A stretch of DNA of 8,579 bases from an uncultured Oscillospiraceae bacterium (lineage in GTDB: Bacteria > Bacillota > Clostridia > Oscillospirales > Acutalibacteraceae): the NCBI GenBank assembly GCA_900552225.1, contig URYX01000070.1, forward strand, positions 1 to 8,579, in the 5' to 3' direction. The notes beneath the pieces were generated by a model. It saw nothing but the letters and a program-made list of their open reading frames with translations. It made no database searches and was not told where the DNA came from. Below, piece by piece: positions 1 through 6,149 of the stretch; the stretch's first letter is position 1, and each line of letters opens with the position of its first letter. A program made the translations under genes and the position numbers.

Positions 1-1088
1 GGGTGCGCGTCTACAGTCACTACTCCATCGAGGGCTATCCCTCCAATATCTCTCTCATCGTCAGCGACGACGGCTACGGCAAAAACGACTACATCGAGAC
101 CGAACGTGAGCTCGTCGTCGTCACCGCCCCCGGGCCGGGCAGCGGCAAGATGGCCGTGTGCCTGTCGCAGCTGTACCACGAGAACCGCCGCGGTGTCCGG
201 GCCGGCTACGCCAAGTTTGAGACCTTCCCCATCTGGAATCTGCCGCTCCGTCATCCGGTCAACGTGGCCTATGAGGCGGCCACCGCCGACCTCAACGATG
301 TCAACATGATCGATCCGTTCCATCTGGAGGCCTACGGCGAGACCACCGTCAACTACAACCGTGACGTGGAGATTTTTCCCGTCGTCAGCGAGACCTTCCT
401 CCAAATCTGGGGCGAATGTCCGTACAAATCCCCCACCGACATGGGGGTCAACATGGCGGGAAACTGCATTTTCGACGATGAGGCCGTCCGCGAGGCGGCG
501 CAGCAGGAGATCATCCGCCGCTATTACGGTGCGCTGTGCGCACAGCGGCAGGGCATGGCCAACAGCGACACCGTCTATAAGCTGAAGCTGCTGATGCAGC
601 AGGCGGGGCTGACCGCCGAGAACCGGCCGGTCGTGGCCGCCGCGCTCGAAAAGGCGGCCGCCACGGAGGCCCCCGCGGCGGCACTCGAGCTGCCGGACGG
701 CACCGTTGTCACCGGCAAGACCACCAAGCTGCTCGGGGCCAGTGCGGCACTGCTGCTGAATGCGCTCAAGAAGCTCGGCGGCATTGCGGACGACATCCAT
801 CTGATTTCTCCGGTGATCTTAGAGCCGATCCAGTCCCTCAAGGTCGGGCATCTCGGCAACCACAATCCCCGTCTGCACTCGGACGAGGTGCTGCTGGCGC
901 TGTCCATCTGCGCCGCCACCAATCCCACGGCACAGCTCGCCATGCGGCAGCTGCCGAAGCTGCGCAACTGCGAGTTCCATTCCTCGGTCATTCTGTCGCG
1001 GCAGGACGAAACGCTCTACCGCAAGCTCGGTGTGCATGTCACCTGCGAGCCACAGTATCAGACTAAAAAGCTGTATCACGCCCGATAA
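1..1088 (+). CDS. DUF1846 (UPF0371) family protein, 5'-truncated
   Basis: The reading frame is open to the window edge and ends at TAA 1086-1088. The GTG at position 3 is almost certainly an internal Val codon: DUF1846 proteins are about 490-500 residues and only about 361 are visible, so roughly 135 N-terminal residues lie outside. Family-typical stretches include YSHYSIEGYPSNISLIVSDD (visible residues 4-23), then GYGKNDYIET, then a Walker A-like loop TAPGPGSGK (41-49) followed by CLSQLYHE. The C-terminal part, from about residue 215, is a smaller alpha/beta domain. The family is widespread in Firmicutes and some Actinobacteria and has structures, but to my knowledge no settled biochemical function. 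The glycine-rich loop suggests nucleotide or phosphate binding; that is inference. The downstream hairpin and the separate Pho promoter indicate it is not part of the pst operon. Family assignment is confident, function is not. Confidence 0.9.
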   Translation, partial: VRVYSHYSIEGYPSNISLIVSDDGYGKNDYIETERELVVVTAPGPGSGKMAVCLSQLYHENRRGVRAGYAKFETFPIWNLPLRHPVNVAYEAATADLNDVNMIDPFHLEAYGETTVNYNRDVEIFPVVSETFLQIWGECPYKSPTDMGVNMAGNCIFDDEAVREAAQQEIIRRYYGALCAQRQGMANSDTVYKLKLLMQQAGLTAENRPVVAAALEKAAATEAPAAALELPDGTVVTGKTTKLLGASAALLLNALKKLGGIADDIHLISPVILEPIQSLKVGHLGNHNPRLHSDEVLLALSICAATNPTAQLAMRQLPKLRNCEFHSSVILSRQDETLYRKLGVHVTCEPQYQTKKLYHAR

Positions 1089-1093
1089 GCACG

Positions 1094-1140
1094 ACGAGTC
1101 CCCGGAGTCTGTTCCCCGCCGGGGACTCGTTTCCGTTTTC
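1094..1140 (+). terminator. Rho-independent terminator after the DUF1846 gene
   Basis: A perfect 12-bp stem (1094-1105, ACGAGTCCCCGG, pairing with 1119-1130) closes a 13-nt loop, starting 6 nt after the stop codon. It is followed by a T-rich tract broken by CCG (1130-1139). Position, stem strength and the T-rich tail fit an intrinsic terminator, although the U-tract is imperfect. Confidence 0.8.
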
Positions 1141-1190
1141 CGGGGCCCCGTGCGGCCGCTGTATGCGGCGCGTCCCGGCGGCACATACTG

Positions 1191-1240
1191 TTTACGGGAT
1201 TTGACACCGATTTTACATAAGAGTTCTTTTCCTTTTTACA
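1191..1240 (+). promoter_or_regulatory. Tandem Pho-box-like repeats upstream of pstS
   Basis: Five hexamers sit in direct orientation at steps of 10, 11, 12 and 11 bp: TTTACG (1191-1196), TTGACA (1201-1206), TTTACA (1212-1217), a degenerate TTCTTT (1224-1229) and TTTACA (1235-1240). The B. subtilis PhoP box is a set of TT(A/T/C)ACA-like direct repeats with gaps of about 5 bp, so motif and helical phasing both match. The array lies directly upstream of pstS, and the same operon encodes the cognate-looking response regulator, so autoregulation under phosphate limitation is the natural reading. Binding is inferred. TTGACA alone is unlikely to be a sigma-A -35 box because nothing like TATAAT lies 16-18 bp after it. 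Confidence 0.7.
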
Positions 1241-1249
1241 TCTCCGCCG

Positions 1250-1255
1250 TATGCT
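1250..1255 (+). promoter_or_regulatory. Candidate -10 element of the pst operon promoter
   Basis: TATGCT matches four of six positions of TATAAT. It begins 9 nt after the last Pho-box-like hexamer, so the repeats would occupy the -35 region, as at activator-dependent Pho promoters. Transcription would start near 1260-1263, giving a leader of about 40 nt. The hexamer is weak and the call rests on position. Confidence 0.4.
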
Positions 1256-1301
1256 GAAGACGTAGCAAAAAACAAGGAGAATTTGAAAGGAGAACCACTC
1301 T

Positions 1302-2114
1302 ATGAAACACATCAGACAAGGACTGAGCGTCCTTCTCACCGGCCTTCTGGCCATCGCACTGTGCACCGGCTGCCAGCAGAGCGGCGGCACCGTCGCCACC
1401 GACGGATCGACCTCCATGCAGAAGGTCATCAGCACGCTCGGAGAGGCCTTCAGTGAGCAGAACAAGAGCATCACCTTTACCTACAATCCCACCGGCTCCG
1501 GCTCGGGCATCCAGGCCGTCCTCGAGGGGCGCTGCGACATCGGACTTTCGAGCCGGGCCCTCAAGGAGGACGAAAAGGCCAAGGGCCTGAAGGAGACCGT
1601 GCTGGCCTATGACGGAATCGCCATGATCGTCAACCCCCAGAACCCTGTCAAGGATCTGGACCTCGAAGCCGTCGCCAAAATCTACACCGGCGAAATCAGC
1701 AACTGGAAGGAGCTCGGCGGTGAGGATGCGGAGATCGTGCGGATCGGCCGCGAGGCCGGCAGCGGCACGCGGGACGGCTTTGAATCGGTCACAGGCACCA
1801 AGGATAAGTGCCAGTACCGTCAGGAGCTGACCTCCACCGGCGATGTCATCACCGCCGTCTCGCAGAACCCGAACGCCATCGGCTACGCCTCCCTGGCCTC
1901 CGTCAAGGACAGCGTCCGCGCCCTCTCCATCGGCGGCATCACGCCGACCGAGGCGACCGTCAAGGACGGCTCCTACGTCCTGCAGCGTCCGTTCGTGTTC
2001 GTCACCAAGCAGGACACGCCGCTCTCGGAATCCGCTCAGAGGTTCTTCGACTACGCCACCTCCGCCGAGGCCTCCGCACTGATTGCGGCCGCCGGAGCGG
2101 TGGCCGCCCACTGA
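1302..2114 (+). CDS. pstS: Phosphate ABC transporter substrate-binding lipoprotein PstS
   Basis: This is the 270-residue extracellular phosphate receptor of the high-affinity Pst system. The N-terminus has a short basic stretch, a hydrophobic core (about residues 8-20) and a lipobox ending at Cys24 (CTGC), so it is predicted to be lipidated and anchored to the outer membrane face. Phosphate-binding segments of the family are visible: DGSTSMQ (34-40), GSGSG (65-69), DIGLSSR (79-85) and REAGSGTRD (150-158). These correspond to the Ser/Thr, Asp and Arg-x3-Ser-Gly-Thr ligands known from E. coli PstS. The length is typical of clostridial PstS and shorter than the E. coli protein. ATG 1302 is set by AAAGGAG at 1286-1292, 9 nt upstream; a second AGGAGA at 1275-1280 is too far to serve it. 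It is first in the operon, behind the Pho-box array, and a strong hairpin separates it from pstC. Confidence 0.96.
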   Translation: MKHIRQGLSVLLTGLLAIALCTGCQQSGGTVATDGSTSMQKVISTLGEAFSEQNKSITFTYNPTGSGSGIQAVLEGRCDIGLSSRALKEDEKAKGLKETVLAYDGIAMIVNPQNPVKDLDLEAVAKIYTGEISNWKELGGEDAEIVRIGREAGSGTRDGFESVTGTKDKCQYRQELTSTGDVITAVSQNPNAIGYASLASVKDSVRALSIGGITPTEATVKDGSYVLQRPFVFVTKQDTPLSESAQRFFDYATSAEASALIAAAGAVAAH

Positions 2115-2131
2115 GATAACCGACCGTTGGA

Positions 2132-2165
2132 CCGCGGCCCGGCAGATTCCTCTGCCGAGCCGCGG
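2132..2165 (+). promoter_or_regulatory. Strong intercistronic hairpin between pstS and pstC
   Basis: Positions 2132-2146 pair with 2151-2165: 14 base pairs interrupted by one C-A mismatch (2139/2158), closing a TTCC tetraloop. The stem is nearly all G+C. Downstream there is only a TTTT within CATTTTAA, about 10 nt after the stem, so this is not a proper intrinsic terminator. Such elements after a binding-protein gene often protect the upstream mRNA 3' end or attenuate transcription, raising pstS product over the membrane subunits. That role is inferred. Confidence 0.7.
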
Positions 2166-2192
2166 CACAGCGCATTTTAAGGGGGAACGTAT

Positions 2193-3053
2193 ATGACCCA
2201 ACGCAAGCATCGGGCGGAGACCGTCATCCACGGCATCTTTTTGCTGCTCGGACTCGTCACCGTCGGCTGTGTGTTGTTGATTTCCGTCTATCTGATCGTG
2301 GCGGGGCTTCCCGCCATCCGCGAAATCGGACTTTGGAATTTCCTGTTCGGCAAGGTATGGGCCTCGACGGCGGCCGAGCCGCAGTACGGGATTTTACCGT
2401 TTATTCTGACCAGCGTCTACGGCACCGCGGGTGCCATCGTGATCGGTGTGCCGGTCGGCTTTTTCACCGCCGTCTATCTGGCCAAGCTGGCGCCCGCCCG
2501 GGTGCGCAGCGTGATGGAGGGGGCTGTCAGCCTGCTGGCCGGCATTCCCTCGGTCGTATACGGCCTGGTCGGCATGATGATTCTCGTGCCGGGCATCCGC
2601 AGAGTATTCGGTCTGTCGGACGGCTCGGGGCTGCTGGCGGCCATGATCGTGCTGGCCGTGATGATTCTTCCCTCGATTATCAAGGTGTCGGTAACGGCGC
2701 TGGAGGCCGTGCCGAAGGAATATGAGGATGCCTCTTTAGCGCTCGGGGCCACCCCGGTCGAGACCTATTTCCGCGTCTCCGTCCCGGCGGCCCGCAGCGG
2801 GATTGCGGCCGCCGTCGTGCTCGGCGTCGGCCGCGCTATCGGAGAGGCGATGGCCGTCATGATGGTCTCCGGCAATGCGCCGAACATGCCCTCGCTGTTT
2901 GAGAGCGTGCGGTTTCTCACCACCGCCGTGGCCAGCGAGATGTCCTATTCGGGCGGGCTGCAGCGGCAGGCGCTGTTTTCCATTGCGCTGGTGCTGTTCC
3001 TGTTCATCCTGCTGATCAACGCCACACTCAACTTCTTTCTGAAGCGAAGCTAA
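2193..3053 (+). CDS. pstC: Phosphate ABC transporter permease PstC
   Basis: This 286-residue integral membrane subunit pairs with PstA to form the phosphate channel. Six hydrophobic segments are visible, at about residues 14-38, 70-98, 109-133, 145-169, 201-226 and 260-282. The cytoplasmic EAA loop that contacts PstB is at about 176-200 (EYEDASLALGATPVETYFRV, then SVPAA), followed by the conserved GVGRAIGEAMAV (211-222). AGIPSVVYGLVG (116-127) is a PstC/PstA signature. The start at ATG 2193 is supported by AAGGGGG at 2179-2185. Its TAA overlaps the AAGGAGG ribosome binding site of pstA. PstC is distinguished from PstA by operon order and by the soluble stretch between the first two helices (WASTAAEPQYGILPF), typical of PstC. 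Confidence 0.95.
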   Translation: MTQRKHRAETVIHGIFLLLGLVTVGCVLLISVYLIVAGLPAIREIGLWNFLFGKVWASTAAEPQYGILPFILTSVYGTAGAIVIGVPVGFFTAVYLAKLAPARVRSVMEGAVSLLAGIPSVVYGLVGMMILVPGIRRVFGLSDGSGLLAAMIVLAVMILPSIIKVSVTALEAVPKEYEDASLALGATPVETYFRVSVPAARSGIAAAVVLGVGRAIGEAMAVMMVSGNAPNMPSLFESVRFLTTAVASEMSYSGGLQRQALFSIALVLFLFILLINATLNFFLKRS

Positions 3054-3067
3054 GGAGGGATAACCGT

Positions 3068-3931
3068 ATGCTGCAGCAAAAAATGTCGGCGCGGCGCCGT
3101 GCGTATGTCGGCCTTATGCGGGTCCTCATGGGCTGCGCCGTCGGGATCACCGCCGCGCTGACCCTGTTTCTGATTGTCTATGTCCTGTGGAAGGGGCTGC
3201 CGCACATCACGTGGGAGCTGCTCTCCACCAAGCCGAGCTATCTGACCGGGCGGATCGGCATTCTGCCGGATATTCTCAACACGGTATACATCGTGCTGGC
3301 CACCCTGCTGATTGTGCTGCCGCTCGGGGTCGGGGCTGCCATCTATCTGACGGAATACGCCTCCCACAAGCGGCTGGTGACCGTTATCGAGTATGCCGCC
3401 GAGACGCTTTCGGGCATTCCGTCCATCATCTACGGCCTGGTCGGCATGCTGCTGTTCTGCCAGTTCTTCGGCATGAAAACCTCGCTGATGGCGGGGGCGC
3501 TGACGCTCGTTATCATGAATCTTCCGACCATCCTGCGCACCACGCAGGAGAGCCTCAAGACCGTGCCGCAGAGCTACCGTGAGGGGGCCTTCGGCCTCGG
3601 GGCCGGCAAATGGCGGGTCATCCGCACCGTGGTGCTCCCCGGCTGTGTGGACGGGATTCTCACCGGCTGCATCCTGTCGGTCGGGCGCATCCTCGGAGAA
3701 TCGGCGGCGCTGCTGTTTACGGCAGGCTTTGCCCATGCACTGAACGGCTTCTTTGACGCGCTCGGCAGCTCGGGAGCCACGCTGACCGTGGCCCTGTATG
3801 TCTATGTCAAGGAGGACGGAGAGTTTGCCATCGGCTTTGCCATTGCGGCGATTCTGATGCTGCTGACGCTGCTCATCAACCTGTCGGCGGCGCTCGTCAG
3901 CCGGTACTTCAAGAGGAGGAAGCTGCTGTGA
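3068..3931 (+). CDS. pstA: Phosphate ABC transporter permease PstA
   Basis: The second channel subunit, 287 residues with six predicted membrane segments (about 22-43, 69-98, 113-133, 139-157, 196-218 and 252-278). Characteristic stretches are TGRIGILPDILNTVY (60-74), SGIPSIIYGLVGML (115-128), the EAA loop VPQSYREGAFGLGAGKWRVI (166-185) ending in VLPG, and GRILGESAALLFTAG (206-220). The latter two match the PstA form of the permease fold. AAGGAGG at 3052-3058 overlaps the pstC stop and lies 9 nt before ATG 3068. The gene ends in TGA at 3929-3931, which overlaps the start of the vitamin B6 kinase gene rather than pstB, the usual next gene. Confidence 0.95.
   Translation: MLQQKMSARRRAYVGLMRVLMGCAVGITAALTLFLIVYVLWKGLPHITWELLSTKPSYLTGRIGILPDILNTVYIVLATLLIVLPLGVGAAIYLTEYASHKRLVTVIEYAAETLSGIPSIIYGLVGMLLFCQFFGMKTSLMAGALTLVIMNLPTILRTTQESLKTVPQSYREGAFGLGAGKWRVIRTVVLPGCVDGILTGCILSVGRILGESAALLFTAGFAHALNGFFDALGSSGATLTVALYVYVKEDGEFAIGFAIAAILMLLTLLINLSAALVSRYFKRRKLL
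3914..3919 (+). promoter_or_regulatory. Ribosome binding site that sets the B6 kinase start
   Basis: AGGAGG lies inside the 3' end of pstA, 11 nt before ATG 3931 and 8 nt before GTG 3928. No comparable site precedes the family-like alternative start ATG 3952. This supports a start at 3928 or 3931, overlapping the pstA stop. Confidence 0.65.
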
Positions 3932-4752
3932 TGCCTGTCAACGGAACCGGGATGAAGCGCGTCCTGCTCGTCAACGATCTGTCCTGCTTCGGGAAGTGCT
4001 CCCTGAGTGTGGCGCTCCCCATCGTCTCCTCCTACGGCTGTGAGGCCGTGGCGCTGCCGACCGCCGTGCTGTCCACGCACACCGGCGGCTTTGAGGGCTA
4101 TGTCCTGCAGGATATGACCGACTCCATGGAGCGGTTTGCCGCCCACTGGAAGGCGCTCGGCCTGCACTTTGATGCCGTCTCCACCGGTTTTTTCGGTTCG
4201 GCTAAGCAGGTCGGAACCGCCGAGCGGCTGATCCGCGATTTTGCCGGGGCGCAGACTCCGGTCATCGTGGATCCCGTGCTCGGGGACAGCGGGAGCCTCT
4301 ACCCCTGCTTTCAGGAGAAAATGGTCGGGGCCATGCGGGAGCTGTGCACCCGGGCCACGGTCATCACCCCCAACCACACGGAGGCCTGTCTGCTGACGGG
4401 CCGCCCGATGGGGACGCCCGCCGAGGAGCTGATCGGGCTGCTGGACGCCCCGTTTGTCATCATCACCGGCGTGCGGCAGGGCGACCGCATCGGCTATGCT
4501 GCCCGCTGCGGCGACCGGAGCTGTACCGTATTCAAGCCCTATGCCGACCTCACGCTGCACGGCACCGGCGACGTGTTTGTTTCCGCGCTGTGCGGAGAGC
4601 TGCTGCGGCAGGAGGATCCGCTGAGGGCGCTGCAGGGGGCCGCCGATTTCTGCGATGCCTGCATCCGCGCGACCGAGCGGCGGCAGCCGAGTCATTGGTA
4701 CGGGCTGGCCTTTGAGGATGTTCTGGCCGCCCGAAAGGAGGAGACAATATGA
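3931..4752 (+). CDS. pdxK: Pyridoxal/pyridoxamine kinase (PdxK/PdxY type)
   Basis: This cytoplasmic ribokinase-fold enzyme is expected to phosphorylate pyridoxal, pyridoxine or pyridoxamine with ATP, the salvage route to pyridoxal phosphate. It has about 273 residues, close to the family norm. Visible motifs are VLLVNDLSCFGKCS (11-24) on the first strand, LSTHTGGF (47-54), VDPVLGDSG (113-121), the nucleotide-contacting TPNHTEA (146-152) and the anion-hole/catalytic loop HGTGDVF (210-216) with putative base Asp214. The start is uncertain. ATG 3931 overlaps the pstA TGA (TGATG) and has the AGGAGG; GTG 3928 is possible; ATG 3952 would give the compact MKRVLLVND terminus usual for the family. The end overlaps pstB in an ATGA. 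The symbol is family-level. A hydroxymethylpyrimidine kinase (ThiD) reading is less likely, because the N-terminal half is of the PdxK/PdxY kind. Its place between pstA and pstB is unusual. Confidence 0.88.
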   Translation: MPVNGTGMKRVLLVNDLSCFGKCSLSVALPIVSSYGCEAVALPTAVLSTHTGGFEGYVLQDMTDSMERFAAHWKALGLHFDAVSTGFFGSAKQVGTAERLIRDFAGAQTPVIVDPVLGDSGSLYPCFQEKMVGAMRELCTRATVITPNHTEACLLTGRPMGTPAEELIGLLDAPFVIITGVRQGDRIGYAARCGDRSCTVFKPYADLTLHGTGDVFVSALCGELLRQEDPLRALQGAADFCDACIRATERRQPSHWYGLAFEDVLAARKEETI

Positions 4753-5504
4753 GCTCTGTGCTCAGTGTACGTGATCTGTGCCTGTGGTACGGGTCACACC
4801 AGGCATTAAAATCCATTCAGATGGACATCCCGGAAAAGAGCATTACCGCGCTGATCGGGCCGTCCGGCTGCGGAAAGTCCACCTTCCTGAAAACGCTCAA
4901 CCGTATGAACGACCTGATTCCCGATGTCAGGATTACGGGCGAGGTTAGCTATAAGGGACAGAATATCTTCGATCCCGCGGTGGATGTCAACGAGCTGCGC
5001 CGCGAGATCGGGATGGTGTTTCAGAAGCCCAATCCGTTCCCGATGAGCATCTACGACAACATTGCCTACGGCCCCCGCACGCACGGCATCCGCAACAAGG
5101 CCCGGCTGGACGAAATCGTGGAGCAGTCGCTGCGCGGTGCCGCCATTTGGGATGAGGTGAAGGACCGGCTGAAGAAAAGCGCACTCGGGCTGTCCGGCGG
5201 GCAGCAGCAGCGGCTGTGCATTGCACGGGCGCTGGCGGTGGAGCCGGAGGTGCTGCTGATGGACGAGCCCACCAGTGCGCTCGACCCCATCTCCACCTCC
5301 AAGATTGAGGAGCTTGCGCAGGAGCTGCGCGAGCGGTACACCATCATCATTGTCACCCACAATATGCAGCAGGCCGTCCGTATCTCCGATCAGACGGCGT
5401 TCTTCCTGCTCGGTGAGCTGGTGGAGTTCGGAAACACCGAAAAGCTGTTCTCCGACCCCTCCGACCGACGCACCGAGGAGTATATTACCGGGAGGTTTGG
5501 ATAA
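4749..5504 (+). CDS. pstB: Phosphate ABC transporter ATP-binding protein PstB
   Basis: The ATPase that powers phosphate import at the inner membrane face, 251 residues. All ABC motifs are present: Walker A GPSGCGKS (37-44), Q-loop Gln92 in VFQKPNPFPMS, signature LSGGQQQR (148-155), Walker B VLLMDEP (168-174) with catalytic Glu173, D-loop SALD (176-179) and switch His204. LKTLNRMNDLIP (47-58) and FQKPNPFPMSIYDNIAYGPR (91-110) are specific to PstB rather than generic importers, and the C-terminal TEEYITGRFG is also typical. ATG 4749 overlaps the kinase stop (ATGA) and has AAAGGAGGAG at 4734-4743. The TAA shares its last A with the phoU ATG (TAATG). Confidence 0.98.
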   Translation: MSSVLSVRDLCLWYGSHQALKSIQMDIPEKSITALIGPSGCGKSTFLKTLNRMNDLIPDVRITGEVSYKGQNIFDPAVDVNELRREIGMVFQKPNPFPMSIYDNIAYGPRTHGIRNKARLDEIVEQSLRGAAIWDEVKDRLKKSALGLSGGQQQRLCIARALAVEPEVLLMDEPTSALDPISTSKIEELAQELRERYTIIIVTHNMQQAVRISDQTAFFLLGELVEFGNTEKLFSDPSDRRTEEYITGRFG

Positions 5505-6148
5505 TGAGAAGCCGTTTTGACGAGCAGCTGGCGCAGCTCAACCGTGAGCTGATCGAAATGGGAGCACTGTGTGAGGAGGTCATTGCGCTGGCCTCCCGGG
5601 CCCTGACCGAGGCCGATCCCTCATTGGCCTCCAAGGTGGCCCCGCTCGACAGCGAAATTGACGAGAAGGAGCGTGCCATCGAGTCGCTGTGCCTGAAGCT
5701 GCTGCTGCAGCAGCAGCCGGTGGCGCGCGACCTCCGGCAGATCTCCGCCGCGCTGAAGATGATTACGGACATGGAGCGGATCGGGGATCAGGCCGAGGAT
5801 ATTGCGGAGATTATCGGCTTCCTGGAGGGGCGCTCGGCGGAAAACGACGAGCTGCTGCGCGGGATGGCCAAGGCCACCATCGGGATGGTCACCGAGAGCG
5901 TGGACGCCTTTGTCAAGCGCGATATTGCGCTGGCGGAAAAGGTGGTGGCCGACGACGATATTGTGGACCGGCAGTTTGACGAGGTCAAGCAGGAGCTGAT
6001 CCGCAAGATTGCCGCCGACCCGACGGACGGCGAATACGCCATCGATCTGCTGATGATCGCGAAATATTTTGAGCGGATCGGGGATCACGCCGTCAACATC
6101 GCCGAATGGGTCATTTTTTCCGTGACCGGCGTGCATAAGGAGGAGTAA
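5504..6148 (+). CDS. phoU: Phosphate signalling and transport regulator PhoU
   Basis: A 214-residue all-helical protein made of two PhoU repeats. Each carries the metal-binding signature: DMERIGDQAED (89-99) in the first half and YFERIGDHAVN (188-198) in the second. The N-terminal FDEQLAQLNRELIEMG (5-20) and QQQPVARDLRQISAALKMI (69-87) are family-typical. PhoU proteins restrain the PhoR kinase when phosphate is plentiful and moderate Pst activity, probably by contacting PstB and the PhoR PAS domain. The start ATG 5504 overlaps the pstB stop and has GGAGG at 5491-5495. The next start codon follows its stop after a single base, and the next gene's AAGGAGG (6137-6143) lies within its final codons. 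Confidence 0.96.
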   Translation: MRSRFDEQLAQLNRELIEMGALCEEVIALASRALTEADPSLASKVAPLDSEIDEKERAIESLCLKLLLQQQPVARDLRQISAALKMITDMERIGDQAEDIAEIIGFLEGRSAENDELLRGMAKATIGMVTESVDAFVKRDIALAEKVVADDDIVDRQFDEVKQELIRKIAADPTDGEYAIDLLMIAKYFERIGDHAVNIAEWVIFSVTGVHKEE

Positions 6149-6149
6149 G

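Noticed and set aside
1141..1180. Short GC palindromes (CGGGGCCCCG at 1141-1150 and a 5-bp stem at 1155-1169) between the terminator and the Pho boxes
   Set aside because: They are short, expected in GC-rich DNA and not tied to any neighbouring signal.
1201..1206. TTGACA as a sigma-A -35 box for pstS
   Set aside because: The hexamer 17 bp downstream is TTCTTT, a very poor -10. The site fits better as one unit of the phased Pho-box-like array.
1236..2231. A 331-codon minus-strand frame opposite pstS
   Set aside because: It overlaps all of pstS and the promoter region, has Gly/Asp/Val-rich shadow composition and no recognisable motif.
4561..4581. Possibility that the kinase is a dual-cysteine ThiD-like pyridoxal kinase, given its many Cys residues
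   Set aside because: The catalytic loop reads GTGD with Asp214 in place, so the classical ribokinase mechanism applies. The Cys residues are scattered.
3802..4695. A 297-codon minus-strand frame opposite the B6 kinase
   Set aside because: It is a shadow of the kinase and the pstA 3' end; the + strand product has clear catalytic motifs and coupled starts.
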